From Blasia pusilla (Eukaryota > Marchantiophyta > Marchantiopsida > Blasiales): a stretch of 64,000 nucleotides of DNA. Each line of letters begins with the position of its first letter. The first letter of the stretch is position 1. Both the position numbers and the translations under genes were made by a program. The notes below the pieces were generated by a model that had not been told where the DNA came from, ran no database searches, and was given only the letters and a program-made list of their open reading frames with translations. Positions 44,683 through 56,755 of this stretch are shown one piece after another. Location of the stretch: the NCBI GenBank assembly GCA_050084515.1, contig CM114272.1, forward strand, positions 18,786,001 through 18,850,000. Direction: 5' to 3'.

Positions 44683-45688
44683 TGAGTGTTTTGCTTGGTT
44701 AGTCCCACAAGTACTGTGTACCACCCGCAGCGCGTCCTACTTGATTCGGGAGCCCAGCCCTTGATGTTAGGGAAGGCGGCATGTTTGCGTTGGGATTACG
44801 GAAAGGCGATATTGAGCATTTTCCCTTTCAGATACAGATCTCTATTGGGGGCGTATCACCCATACAATTCATGACTCGACAGAAGTTGGTGGTTAGACTT
44901 CATCCACAACATGAGTCGGATAGTGCAATGGTGCGCACTCGGGCGATTATGACACCGGCAGAGTTGTATGATGTGTTGGTAGGGAGTACGGTGTTATACC
45001 CTCTAGGTTTCATTCTGGATTTTTGGGAGGAGACAGTTTCATATCGGCCAGGGTGGTCATCAGGTGATGAACGGATTAGCCATCTACCGATGCAGTTTGC
45101 AGGGAGTAGTGGTGGTCAACCACGTGGGGATATGGTGACCATTTTGGCAGCATTCAAGGGTGGCGTTTGGTAATCAAGAGGGTTCAAGGAGAGGAGCATA
45201 CATGTGGAGGACATTCTCGTAGCGGATCGTCCCACAGAGAGACATGCTAGGGTGGGTGTCTCTTCCCATGGTGCACAGTTGCTTTATTGTTGTTGGGGAT
45301 GAGCGTTGAGATGCATGGAGTGCAGACAAGCTTGTGAGGCAGGCATGGAGCCATGTCTATGTTTGGAGCAAGGTATGAGAATGATAGATCTCTTCGGAGG
45401 GATCAACACGGCGGGTTGCTCTAGTGTGGCAGTGTTGTGGGGATGACAGCAGCGTTGGTGCGAGATGTGTGTAGGATAGGAGATCTTGTTGGATATATAT
45501 GTGTGTGCTATCTGGAGTTAGGAAGACCCAACTACCAGCTAGGGGGGCGATTGTGGGGTCCCAATGTATATGCGTGAGTTTTTTTGGTTATGTGTGGATC
45601 TACCCGTATGTTGGGGAAGATCGGTGTTGTGTGGTGTGTAGATGTGACCAGCGATGTCGGTTGTGTAGCGATTTGTATACGCACGACA
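44683..45688 (+). mobile_element. Internally deleted gypsy element E8 (third subfamily)
   Basis: Starts abruptly next to E4 inside the protease region: VFCLVSPTSTVYHPQRVLLD then SGAQPLMLGKAA (44686-44780). The frame 44781-45173 continues with LRKGDIEHFPFQIQISIGGV and YDVLVGSTVLYPLGFILDFW. Near 45385-45425 a fragment MIDLFGGINT is methyltransferase motif I. All of RT, RNase H and integrase is missing; the 3' untranslated part with CCAGCTAGGGGGGCGA and one A block (45551-45688) closes it. Its gag half is not found on the far side of E4. Confidence 0.8.
45551..45688 (+). repeat. E8 terminal A block
   Basis: TTGTGGGGTCCCAATG to TACGCACGACA, following AGGGGGGCGA as in E2 and E3. It differs from the A blocks of the other two subfamilies but shares the GCACGACA end. 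No B block follows it here. A decayed relative lies at 7981-8105. Confidence 0.75.
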
Positions 45689-45907
45689 ATGATTCAAAAA
45701 AGACATTAGATCATATGCCCACATGAGCCATGGGGATGGTCGACATAATGTTGGTGGTGGTCTCCACACTATTGGAGCACTTCTTGAAATATTTGAGTCA
45801 CGTATAGTCGGGCTTTCAGATTGGAACAATACAACATCTCCATATTGTGAGTGTATTGGGGTTCTTGAGACTTGCACACTTTCCTCAAATATAGCAGCGT
45901 TTTTTGG

Positions 45908-45908
<1 letters not shown>

Positions 45909-45970
<62 letters not shown>
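45909..45970. repeat. (CT)n microsatellite
   Basis: About 30 uninterrupted CT dinucleotides. Open frames through it (poly Arg-Glu or Ser-Leu) are artefacts. Confidence 0.97.
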
Positions 45971-45972
<2 letters not shown>

Positions 45973-46609
45973 GCCTCATGATCACAAAATACTAACCAAT
46001 AAGGGAAAAATCAACATATAAGGTCCAACACATGATCAATGTCAAGCATCTCTCCTCTAAAAAAATGAAGAGTGGGGATAGTGCGAGATCAATGAGATCA
46101 AGTGGATAACGTAGTTTGATCATACCTATTTCTCATTACTATGTAAAAGAAAAATGGGCAGTGTACCTAGGAAAGACTACAATTAGGAATCACACAATCT
46201 ATTGAGGCTATACCTTACTTGGAAGTAACATCCATCACAAATTGATTCTACGAATTGGAAGCAAAATGGGAAAGTTTCCAAGCCATCCAACCGCAGGCTT
46301 GGAATACAATGATGCAAGCATAAAGAGCATAACAAGGTAGATGGTTGTCGAGAAAGGAATAAAAAATCCTCGAATGGACGGCTCAAAAGATAACATTGGA
46401 AATAGATTTGGCCACTTTGGGGACAAAGAACTTGCAGCTGAAGATGGACTTATTAGATTTCCTCGAAGAAGATAATATTCAAATAGGGAAGGTAGTGTAG
46501 GAGTACCGCGTAGTTGAGACGACTTCCACAAATCCAAGTAGAACGTACTTGGACCACTAGTACAAATCCTTGCTTTTTAGACTTATACGAGTCATCTATC
46601 ACCATCAAT
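45971..46609. other. Unassigned spacer
   Basis: No domain recognised. The minus-strand frames near 46183-46537 have no motif I can name. Confidence 0.4.
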
Positions 46610-46760
46610 GACTAGAAAAAAAAAGACTCATCCAGACACAAAAGCCAAGTCATATCTTCCACATAGTTTAAATGAATAGCATGGTTTGTTGACATGGCAT
46701 GAAAAGGTGAGTCATATTATCCTGAGAATCTTATGATGTAAATGACGTGGTAAGTGATTT
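46610..46760 (+). repeat. Left end of a CACTA-like element
   Basis: ACTAGAAAAAAAAAGACTCAT with the first C apparently changed to G. Further in, AGACACAAAAGCCAAGTCAT matches AGACACAAAAGTCAAGTCAT found inward of the CACTA end at 26791 (read on its minus strand). AGTCAT words and GACGTGG follow. This fits a CACTA terminus; whether its partner is the CACCGG-type end at 58498 is uncertain. Confidence 0.45.
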
Positions 46761-48806
46761 GATGACATGGACTAAATGCCAAAAAAAAAGTTATGTAACC
46801 AAAGGTCTCATCCTCCATTCTTCTATCTATCCATCCCTCCCTCCGTCCCTAAATTTTGTTTATCCATTCATCCCCTCCATCCATCAACTCCTTGTCCATC
46901 CATACTACATCCATTAATTTTATTTGTCCATGCATTCCATCCCCCATTTGTCCATGAACTCTATATCTCCATCCACATTCTATTATGCCTCCGTAATCTT
47001 GGTACGCTAAAAAATATCTTGCGTAAGATTTGAACATGCATCATGGAGCCCACACTTGAGTCTTTTATCACCAACCCACACAATAATATGCATATATATG
47101 TAAAAAAATTCAATATAAATATAAATATCACTTTCCTTTTTTCCTGTTTCTATTTTTTTTAACTCACACTTGTAAATTTTTATTTTAAATCTAGTTCCTA
47201 TATTCTTATTATTTTAATTTTAAGTTTAATCTTTTAAGGAACTAGAACTCCATACCTGGAATGATAATTAGGTTTTTTAAATCTTTCATAATATTATTTA
47301 AAAATATATTATAGAAAATATAATAACACTCCATTTTTTTGTATAATCCGGTAGGATATTTAATTGGATTGTGTAAAGTTAAACATAATCCAATTAAAAA
47401 AATTTTTGACCATGGTCAAATAGTTACAAAAGAAATTTAAAATTTTGAAAATAGTTAGTGTTCACATGCAGAAAATATGTGTATTTTCCTAAAACAAAGA
47501 AATTTCCAAGTCAAATGAAAATTGAAAATTTATGATCTTTTTGTATTATAGAAGTGCTGATAATATATGAAATATTGAAACTATCCATAAACTTAGAACA
47601 AGTTTTTTTGAAAAATCCGTCTACTTGTTAAAATATCTTTTTGTTCCAAATGTTATTAATCTAAATAAGTATATGTTTTGTAAGTCGATAGTGAAAGTTT
47701 AGTAGTAGTGATTTCTATTGATATTTCTTATTTATAAGATTTCAAATCATAAAAATAAGAGTGGTCGATATGAATGGATTAACAATAGATCTATTTTCTG
47801 AGAAAATAAACTCAAAAGCCAAAATAAGAATTCAAGATAAGTGGAAAAAATCACATGAAACTATGAAAATCTTATTTTTAAGTTTTATTTTCAATTCTAT
47901 GACAAGAAATAGAATGACCACGAAAATATTCAAAAAAATCTTCTTTATGGCCACATATGCTTTAGGAAAGTTTTTTGATTAGAAGAGAGCCACACATATG
48001 TTTGATCTTATCTTCTAAAGTATAAGCCCTCAAATTATTATTTTAGATATACCAACTCTATGTCCTATGATAGACTTGAGAATGCAAGGAATGGAGGAGT
48101 ATTAAAAATATCACATCGTCTTATTGGAATTATGTTGAAATTTAGATATAATTTAACTTCGAAAATTACAATTTTTGATTTTAATTCCAATTAGGAACAT
48201 GTCCTAACTTTGAATTCAAAATACAAAAATAAAAGCCATAATCATCTCATGCTCATATATGCCCTATTTTGGAAAGTTTCAAAAAAAAAATTTGAGTAGT
48301 GGTGATGATGTATATGGAAGACATTATCTTCGCAATAAGGAATCAATTCAGGCTCAACGTATAATTTCATGTTATGATGCTATGGTATTATATATTGGGT
48401 TTGGCTATGCTTATAAATTAATCATGGGATCCTCCTTAAAGTTTGGAGAAGAGCAGAAAAACCCTTAATTTCAAGCTCTTTCATGGTTCAGATTGTTTTT
48501 AGTAAGAACTTAAAATCAAAATCAAAATTCCAAGTTCGATTTCTAATTTCAATTAAAGAAGTGAAAATGAGATAACATAAAAACATTTTTATGATTTCTC
48601 TTATCATAACCACACATACTATCACGAAATTTCAAGATTAGAAGATGGTTATGGATTGTGTCACAATAGATCTCTTAATACACATATTTTTACAATGTTA
48701 TTTCAAAAAGTATAAATTTTCATAATTGTTTGGCCTTTTAATTTTTAGAAAAGGCAACCAAGTAAGTCTTTATATATTATAACTATTTAGATCATCATAT
48801 TGGAAG
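46761..48806. other. AT-rich DNA with degenerate long-period repeats
   Basis: 46776-46980 is rich in CCATCC words. From 47040 on the DNA is strongly AT-rich. A segment like CCACATATGCTTTAGGAAAG recurs in diverged form near 47950, 48255, 48611 and, beyond E5, near 58035. With E5 removed the spacing is about 300-355 bp, so this looks like an eroded tandem array. No gene seen. Confidence 0.45.
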
Positions 48807-49317
48807 TGTCACGTCTTTTAGGATAGATCGGTGGGATCTAATAGAGCGCCTTCATGAGTAGTGTAGGACACGCCCAATAGGTCGAGGGTGACTCTTTGAG
48901 GCCCTTGAAATCGAGATAGCATGTTTCCCCTTCGTTTCGGCTCATTTGGAGCCATATTGAGGAACTTACTATTTTAGGTAAGTACCATTTTGAGTATATG
49001 ATCGACTTTCTATTTTTGGTAAGTGCCCTTGACCTCCTACATCAGGTCAAGAGCCAAAGAGGTGACTTGGGAGAATAGGTTACCATGGAGAGAGCTTGGG
49101 AGAGGAGAGGGGTATACCTCAAGGAGAGAGAGCTTGATAGCTCATTATCTCTTTGTTGAACCTCTTGGCATGAGGCGGCGGAGCTATGGTACCTTGTCTT
49201 GTGAGTGTTACCCAAGCCTCTCATTAGGAGAGTGGGTTTGGTTTGACATGAGAGAGAGTGCACACCTTTGAGAGCTATGGTGTGAGATGGTGGAGAGAGA
49301 GATTGGATCTTACTTTA
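48807..49317 (+). repeat. E5 5' terminal block B1
   Basis: 511 bp, TGTCACGTCTTTTAGGATAG to GGATCTTACTTTA, followed by the leader CAAAGAGAGAATGAGAG. It contains the same landmarks as the B blocks of E2, E4 and E7. No A block lies on its outer side. Confidence 0.9.
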
Positions 49318-50899
49318 CAAAGAGAGAATGAGAGAATGAGAGAGTGAGAGAGCTTCATGGGGGAGCTCGCTGGTCACTCGCTGTTTTTGGAGGTTGGGGA
49401 CCGTGTTCCCCGTTCAGCGGCTCATGGGAGTGCTCACCGGAGCAAGGGTTGCTTTCATTACTCTTTGCATTTGCCGATTTTTCGTGTGGAAGAGTGGCGT
49501 GCGGAAACGCTGCCCAATTTCTGATAGGGATTGAGTATGGGGGCGGGTTGCCCCATGCTGGTGCTCTCGGGAGCACCATGTAGCTTGCTGATATGTATTT
49601 TTACAGATGTTACATTTTCGTTGGGAGAAATCAGCGCGGGAGCGCTGCCGAATTTTTTGTAGGAGAAAGAGACATTGGGCTTTACGACAGTCCCCGTCAG
49701 TTTTTACTGAAATGTTCGATTCTAAATATTTTTTGATGGTAGCGTAGATCGTGAAGCTGTGCACATTGTGCAACAAACAGTGCACAATTTGGAGTTGTGA
49801 GCAAAAAGTTATGGGCAATCTTGTAAAGCTGCCATTGCTAGGCGATTTTAAGGGTTAAATCGTGCAAACCCTAAATCAGCCGCCACACCGGCGGCGGCCG
49901 TCGCCATCATATTCACCATCATCTTCGACAGTCAACCGTCACCGTCATCAGTCGGCCGTCACCATCTGCGGTCAACCGTCACTGTCAAGGATCCACCGTC
50001 CATTGTCCACCCTTTGGGTGCCATTGCCGCCATTACGGAGTGGAGGGTCTTCCATGACGTTCGTTGATTCCTTGACTTGCGTCGCCACCACGTACTTTGT
50101 TTTGGCCGCCACCGTCATCGCAATTTCTTCATCAACCAGTGAAGGCAGATGACCTCCGATTATGGTGTTTGAGTTTTGATTTCATGCTGCTATGTTGTGA
50201 TTGGTAGCCGCTCGACGACGATCGAGTATCGTGCCGTGACGCCCATAGCCGCAACGCGCCGCCGATTGCCGCACCGTGCCGCTTGTGGCCGCACCACACC
50301 ATCTCGATCGCGGAGCCGCACCGTCATTGTGGAGCAGAGTGTGGGATTATTATTGATTGAGGAGGGTATGCCGCCGAGTGCCGCATCCCACCATCGAGGG
50401 CCGTGCCGTTCGTAGCCGTTCCGTGCCGCCTGCAACGCCGCACCCTTCCGCTGGGACCGCACTGTCTATCGAGGAGTTTTGAGCAGCATCAGTATGGGAG
50501 GAGTATGACTTGCTGATTGGAGGAGTTGTCTCCACGATCGAGTTGGGGTCGAGATTTGCAGTTGTTGAGGAGCGACATCGACATGTGTTCAGGTTACCCA
50601 TTCTGGTCCTTTACCCTGCACGTGTGAGGGATTCTGGGATTTATTTGGGGATATTGGGTGTGTGGATGCTGAGAGCATCATTTATGTATGTGGTTTAGGG
50701 GACATAGACCTGTGTGGGATGTCCGGAGTTGAGGGTAGGTTGTCGATGAGATGATAGCCTGGTCGATTTGCCGCACCACGCCGCGTGTTGCCGCACGTTA
50801 CACGTCTCGGGGAGAGAGAGTGTAGATCGAGTGCCGCATGTTTGGGATAAGTGATTGAGGGATTCCTCACGAGGTTTAGAGTGATCGGGTGAGAGGGGC
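49318..50899 (+). other. E5 leader
   Basis: About 1.6 kb before gag. It matches the E4 leader along its length and contains a GC-rich stretch with repeated GCCGCAC/GTGCCG words (50220-50460). A frame from about 50500 (EEYDLLIGGVVSTIELGSRF) is partly conserved with E4 (42787-43038). No canonical primer-binding site seen at its start. Confidence 0.7.
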
Positions 50900-52400
50900 A
50901 CGAGGGTCATCACGGAGTCTGTTCGGGACTTTGAGAGGCGAGGTGGTGAACCCGAGAGTAGCTCTAGAGGTTTTACGCGGAGTGGCGCGAGGTTTCGAGG
51001 ATCTCCACGTGAGGGACCACCTTGACCTCCTTCTGTGTCATCGTCAGACGAGGGGGAGGGTGTAGATGAGTTTGTGAGCACATCACCACACATTGTGAGT
51101 GGTCCTACCAGTTGGGCGTACGAGATGGTAGAGGACCGCGTAGGTTTTCAGGTGCAGTAGGCACGATTGAGTTGCACGATTTTATAGGAGAGTTTAGGAG
51201 TTGGTGCGACTCCCAGCGGGCCAGGAACTCTAGAACGGTATGTTCCAGCATTTAGAGGGGGCGCCCATGGACGATTACCATGAGTTCTCTCAGAGATATG
51301 CATGTGAGATCGAGTTGTGGAGGCTCTACTATGACCCACATTATGTGTGATGGACGGAGCCGTTCCCAGATGAGGAGGAGGAGTCAGGAGAGGCTACTGC
51401 CTCTTCCACTAGTGACGTTTTAGGAGGGTCACTCGACGGGAGCGATTGCACCGTCTAGTCGGGTTCGCCCCAGGTTCAACCCTGTGGTTGAGTTCTTTGC
51501 TGAGTTGAGGGCGAGCTACTAGGGGGTACGGACGGAGAAGTTGCGGAGCATCCACGACTTCCAGAGGCGCTCGGGTGAGAGTTTGCGTGAGGCTTACACT
51601 CGCTTGCGCCGGTTGATCAACGTCACTCAGGGGGTGACAGAGGCTCGAGCTATCCGGTCATGGTATGCGATCTTTGGACCGGACCCTCGCGGACACGGGT
51701 GCGGAGGGGGTGCTTTATGAACACCTCCCCTACGTTGAGAGATGTTTTTAGGACCGCCGAGAACATTGAGCGCAACATGGCGGAGGAGAGCGTAGCCACC
51801 ATGGGTTCTGGCGAGAGCGAGCCACGATTGTTGCACCACTGCGTGCAAAGCAACGTGGACTCGAGATAGGTCGATCGCGGGCACCACGAGCTCGAGGAGG
51901 ATATCGAGAGGCCGTGCTACGAGACCTGCGCCTTCATATGCGGCTCGAAAGAACCGCCTACTATTACTTGTTGGTCATGTGGTGGAGCCCATCATCGGCC
52001 GCTGATTGCACTCGTCGGGTCATGGGCGTGTGCCTCAAAGATGGAGGAGGAGATGGTGCCGCACAGGAGGTTATCGCATGTGACTATTGTCGTGGGTATG
52101 GTCATACACGCCGCCAGGTGTTTTAGTTTACATCCTAAGTTACGTCTGGACCGAGGGCCAGAGAGGGCACCAGAGCGAGTAGCCGGTCCGGGTGGGCCTA
52201 GAGATCGTGCTCCAGTGGTCCCGTTGGGGGACGAGGAGCTCGAGTTGCCCGACAGGGTGGTGGAGTTGCCCGTGGAGGAGGTAGAGTACCACCACCTAGA
52301 CGCCCCGAGGGAGATGCCGGACGTGAGGCTGGGATGGCTGCTCAGATACAATAGCTACAGGAGCAGATTGCCGCTATGGCATTGAGGTTACCCGATGCCG
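50900..52400 (+). pseudogene. E5 gag, multiply frameshifted
   Basis: Pieces match E4 gag: EGAPMDDYHEFSQRYACEIE near 51260-51320, PFPDEEEESGEATASS near 51360-51410, NTSPTLRDVFRTAENIERNM (51720-51780), a zinc knuckle CWSCGGAHH (near 51980) and CDYCRGYGHTRR (near 52080-52120) in which the last Cys is lost. An acidic VEELPVEEVE-like region follows. At least six frame changes show it is dead. Confidence 0.82.
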
Positions 52401-52639
52401 GATCCGTGGCATCGACATCATATGGAGCAGCCAGAGATCTAGAGGATCCTCGATGGATGTGCGGGGTCGCCCAGATGGAGGCCGCCATAGTTGTGACGCG
52501 TGGAGCAGCCGCAGAGTTGGATCCACAAAGCCGGGGCTTGAGAGATGCAGACTAGGCTTCCTCAATCTTTCACGTTGTCCGAAGCGATGAGGACCCCATC
52601 GATGGGTCCTCATCAAAGTTCCTAGAGAGTTGGTAATGT

Positions 52640-53260
52640 TGTTGGTGTGCAAGCACGGAGGGCGATGGGAGAAGCGAGTGTGACAACTCCTATTGTTGAT
52701 GCTCAAGAGGGGCATGTGTCGAGCACGTTGTTGGGGGCGGCCACCGTTGTGTACTGCATTCCTTTATTTTCTGCTTTCGATGTTGTGACGTTGGGAGGTA
52801 TGCCCGCCGAGGCTTTTCGGCTGGCCGCTTCACTATGTGAGCGCGGAGTTGGAGTTCCTACATCACGTTCAGAGGTGATTGCAGAGGAGGTGATGGACCT
52901 GCCCTTGGAGCGGATGCTCGGGCCGTCCACGCCGATTCATGGCAGTCGCGTCGCTAGGATGGTGGAGATGCCCGCTAGACCCGCGATAGAGCGTGCCATG
53001 GCTTCTCCTGGTGTTGTGTTGCTGGATAACCGAGGAGAGGTCTTCTAGTTGGTGAGTCCTGGAGGTAGAGCTTTTAGTCCGCAGCGCGTCTTGTTGGATT
53101 CAGGAGCACAACCCTTGATGTTGGGGAAAGCGTCATTCGTGAGGATTGGGCTTGACGAGAGCCGATGTGGAGTGTTGTCCATTTCGGATACTGAACATCC
53201 TTGGGTGGAGCGAGTACCACACAAGATATCACCCGACAGGAGGTCGTGGTGAGGATTTGC
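52640..53260 (+). pseudogene. E5 protease region
   Basis: Frame 52647-53048 encodes a linker found also in E4 (ARRAMGEASVTTPIVDAQEG, RPAIERAMASPGVVLLDNRG). After a stop it continues with LVSPGGRAFSPQRVLLDSGA, i.e. the D-S-G active site (about 53085-53105). The flap half follows at 53201-53464 with VVRICPGHPRDESVVRAKAI and YDILVGGAVLYPMGFSV in another frame. Confidence 0.8.
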
Positions 53261-53759
53261 CCGGGACATCCTAGAGATGAGTCTGTGGTGCGCGCCAAGG
53301 CGATAGTGACTGATGCTGAGTCCTACGACATCTTGGTTGGTGGAGCAGTGTTATACCCGATGGGGTTTTCCGTGATTACTTGGGAGGAGTCGGCCCTCTG
53401 CACCAGGATGGCGGTCGGTGATGGGCGCCTTAGCTCATTACCCGTTCGATTCACAGTGCGATGATCGAGCAACGGCGAGGAGAGATGGCGACCTTAGCAA
53501 AGATTTAGCGGTGCCATCACTTGGCCTAGTGATTTGATTGAGGGACATGTCCATGCAGAGGATACTCCCGTTCCTGACATTTCTATGGAGAGGAGTGTTA
53601 TGGTAGCTGCATCATTCCGTGGAGGAGAGGTGCCGCTGTGGGGCTCGATTGAGGAGCTTCAACGATTGGCAGTGCAAGCGCAAGACGCACAGCGTGGAGC
53701 GAGGCGTTTGCACCGAGCGTGACGGGTCCGAGGAACCCGAGGTAGCGGGGAGTGCTACG

Positions 53760-54740
53760 ATGACACCCTTGGATACTACACCCATTGTGTGGTGTACCCG
53801 GAGGAGGGTATTCAAGTGTTAGATCTCTTTGGAGGGATTAGCACCGGGTTAGCTGCTTTGTTTTGCAGAGGCGAGTGCAGTCTGAAGATTTGTATGTGGA
53901 GAGTGATGATGTTGCGAGGCGTGTCTCACTACGACATGTGGCGCAATTACGCCTACGTTTTCCCGACTTATTGTGTGCGTCCGCAGTACATGGGTACCAG
54001 AGTTCCCTACCGAGGGATATTTTGTTGTTGGGGGCGCAAGACTTAGAGCGGGTAGGGACCATTGATTTGGTCATTTCCGGTTGGCCATGTGAGGGCCAAT
54101 CGAGTCTTTGGAGGCGGCGGGTGGTGACACTCGTCCAGGTTGTTTTGGGAGATGTTGAGGGTCTTACGGCGATTCTGCAGAGCACCGCCTCGTTCTCCGG
54201 CCTACATTCGGGAGAATGTGCCGATCTTAGAGACTCAGTCACGGGTCGTGACGAGTGCTCATCAGGTGCGTGCCTGGATCGGCCCAGCAATGTTCTTGGA
54301 TGCGGCGAGTGTAGGTTCTAGAGCCCATCGCCCGCGTCTATGGTGGACCAACTTGGTGCCCCATGCGGTGTTATCGAGGGCGTATGCGAGAGTGGAGCGC
54401 CCCTCCCCTTTGTTAATGGATTCCATTCTGGATCCAGGTCGTCGATCACAGGCAGTGAGGCACGATGATCGACCACCGCTGACTGTGGTCAACAGGGTAG
54501 GCAAGCCGTGGGCAGCCTTGCCCACGTTTGGGAGTTTTCCCGCTTCCTATGCATACAAGGAGGCCGGTCCTGGCTTGGTTTGGGATGACCAGGTTCAGCG
54601 GTTGGTGGAGCCCAACGCCGACGAGAGAGAGCGAGCGATGGGATTTCCCACAGGAGTGACAGCAGTACCATCAGTGTAAGAGGCATCACGACGCCATGTC
54701 TTGGGTCAGGCAATGGACCTGAACTCCTTGACATGGATCC
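53760..54740 (+). pseudogene. E5 cytosine-C5 DNA methyltransferase domain
   Basis: Three overlapping frames give the whole domain. Motif I: VLDLFGGISTGLAALF (53816-53863). Motifs II-III: YVESDDVARRVSLRHVAQL (about 53890-53950). Motif IV: TIDLVISGWPCEGQSS (about 54060-54105), with the catalytic Cys after Pro. Motif VI: AYIRENVPIL (about 54200-54230). Motif VIII: VGSRAHRPRLWWTNLVP (about 54310-54360). Motif IX: VEPNADERERAMGFPTG (about 54605-54655). Motif X: RHVLGQAMDLNSLTWI (about 54690-54735). In Dnmt3 the equivalent of motif VIII is also an AHRxRxxWxNL sequence. Two frameshifts (near 53860 and 54140) and a TAA at 54679 inactivate this copy. Confidence 0.93.
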
Positions 54741-55083
54741 TCAGCTTGGGAGTGGCTGAGCAGTGTCGTATGAGATCGCGACAGATCACAACGGTTGCGT
54801 TGGAGAGCCCCATGCCTACCGAGACGGTGGAGGCAAGTGGGTCGGCGAGACCCGAGGAGATCTCGCACCAGGGGAGATCGGGAGAGACACCCTTGGACTT
54901 CTTGGGATGTTTTGAAGGTACGCAAGGAGATGATAGCCACAAAGATCGGCGTGGTTTGGCAATCGCACGTGGAGGAGATCGAGTTTGCGCTGGTGAGGAG
55001 AGCGGCCGAGTGTTGTTGTTCGAGACGGGGTTGCACCATAGCAACCACCGATACCCGCGCCGGAGAGTCCTACCGTAGTCACG

Positions 55084-56076
55084 ATGGAGACTTGGGAGCC
55101 AGATATGGGCCCTAAGTTGACAGGAGGAGAGCGGCGCCAAATACATCAGTTCCTCAGGAGTTATAGGAGTTGCTTTGCGTTTAGCATGGAGGATTTGGGT
55201 ACGCTGAAGGGACCGGGGATCCGCATTGAGTTGTCGAGTGATATGCCGATCTTCCGACGACCCTACAGGTACAGTGATATGGAGAGGGCTCTGATTCAGA
55301 GTAGGAGCCAAGACTTGGTCGGAGCAGGACTAGTGGAGATGTCGCATGGGGAGTATGCATCTGCCACTGTCATGCCCGCCAAGAAGGATGTGCATGGCAA
55401 CTGGACGGATAGGCGGATGTGTGCGGATTACCGACCTATCAATCGGCAGACGAAGTCCGATAGGTATGCCATGCCCACCCCTGAGGAGATCTTTGATGCG
55501 ATTGGTCATGCAAAGGTCTTCAGTTCATTGGATTTGCGAGTTGGATACCATCAGGTGCCTGTCAGATTGGAGGACAGGCAGAAGACGGCATTTTGGGGCA
55601 TCGATCCTCACGGGAAGGATTGTTTGTACCAGTGGCGGTTCTTACCATTTGGGTTAAAGAACGCCCCGGCTGAGTTTCAGAGGGTCATGGATAGGATCTT
55701 GGCTGGTCTGGATTTTGCTAGGTGTTATATTAATGACATCGTAGTCTTTAGTGCCACGGTTGAGGAGCATGAGCAACATCTAGAGGAGGTGTTTCGACGA
55801 TTGCAATTACATGGGCTGAAGCTACATCCAGGCAAGTGCAAGTTCTTCTACAACCAGATTGAGTACTTGGGTCATACGATATACCCAAGGGGCCTTGGTG
55901 TTCAGCAGACGAAGGTAGAGGCTATCTCACGCATTCCACGCCCTACAGATGTGAGCCGTGTTCGCGCATTCATGGGATTGGCGAACTTCTATCGGCGATA
56001 CGTCAAGGGATTTATTCGATTGCATGGCCGCTTAACCTTGCTCACCAAGGTGGATCACGAGTGGCACTGGGGATGA
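55084..56076 (+). pseudogene. E5 reverse transcriptase
   Basis: 330-codon open frame, the most complete RT here. It begins METWEPDMGPKLTGGERRQ. Residues 52-70 are the DMPIFRRPYRYSDMERAL fingers, 98-120 PAKKDVHGNWTD to ADYRPIN, and 146-157 FSSLDLRVGYHQ with the first catalytic Asp (150). WRFLPFGLKNAPAEFQRVMD (184-203) is the primer grip side. The active site at 215-218 is YIND instead of YxDD, so a catalytic Asp is missing. The thumb GLANFYRRYVKGF precedes the stop. The start shown is only the first Met after the methyltransferase; in the element it was one polyprotein. Confidence 0.93.
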
Positions 56077-56093
56077 GCAGAGCGAGCATTTAG

Positions 56094-56657
56094 TTGCTCA
56101 GGGACAGGTTGACGTCCGCACCCATCTTGAGGAGACCGATCAGGGGGCGTCCTTTCCAGTTGCACACAGATTGGAGCATGTTGGGGCTTGGAGCGGTGTT
56201 CACCCAACATGATGATGAGGGTAGAGAGTTTGTGGTGGCTTATGCTAGCCGCTCAAACAACGCTGCAGAGGCTAAGCACTCGTATGAGGGTGAGTGCTTG
56301 GTGCGGTGTGGTGTCGCGCATTTCAGGTGTTACTTATTCGGCAACCCCTTGACCATCATCACTGATCATCAACCACTGAAGTGGTTGATAGAGTCCGACA
56401 AGCTTACAGGGAAGATTGCGAGATGGGCTCTGTTGTTGCAGGAGTATGATTTTCAGGTGGTACATAGACCTGGAACGCTCAACCAGGATGCAGATGGGTT
56501 GAGTCGTAACCCATGCCCGAAGTCGGCCGAGATGCGATCTGGAGCTCGATGGCATGGAGAGAGTGATGAGGAGTTGGTGCCAGGATGGGCACGTCACCTA
56601 TTTAGGCATGTTGGCTATGGAGAGCCAGAGTGTGGAGACTTCGATGGCGAGGTCTAG
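56094..56657 (+). pseudogene. E5 RNase H
   Basis: Reads SAPILRRPIRGRPFQLHTDW (first Asp), VVAYASRSNNAAEAKHSYEG with the Glu region, and a TDHQPLKWLIES segment with a further Asp, then HRPGTLNQDADGLSRNPC. It follows RT after a frame change near 56076. Degrades the RNA strand during cDNA synthesis in the intact element. Confidence 0.9.
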
Positions 56658-56755
56658 TGGAGAGTCTTTGGATCCCGAGGCCAGTGAGGACACGACAAGT
56701 GGTCGAGATATTCATGATGATGGAGTAGTCTTAGAGTACCTTCGTACTGGCAGCC

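Noticed and set aside
45539-45995. Poly Arg-Glu and poly Ser-Leu reading frames
   Set aside because: They are translations of the (CT)n microsatellite.
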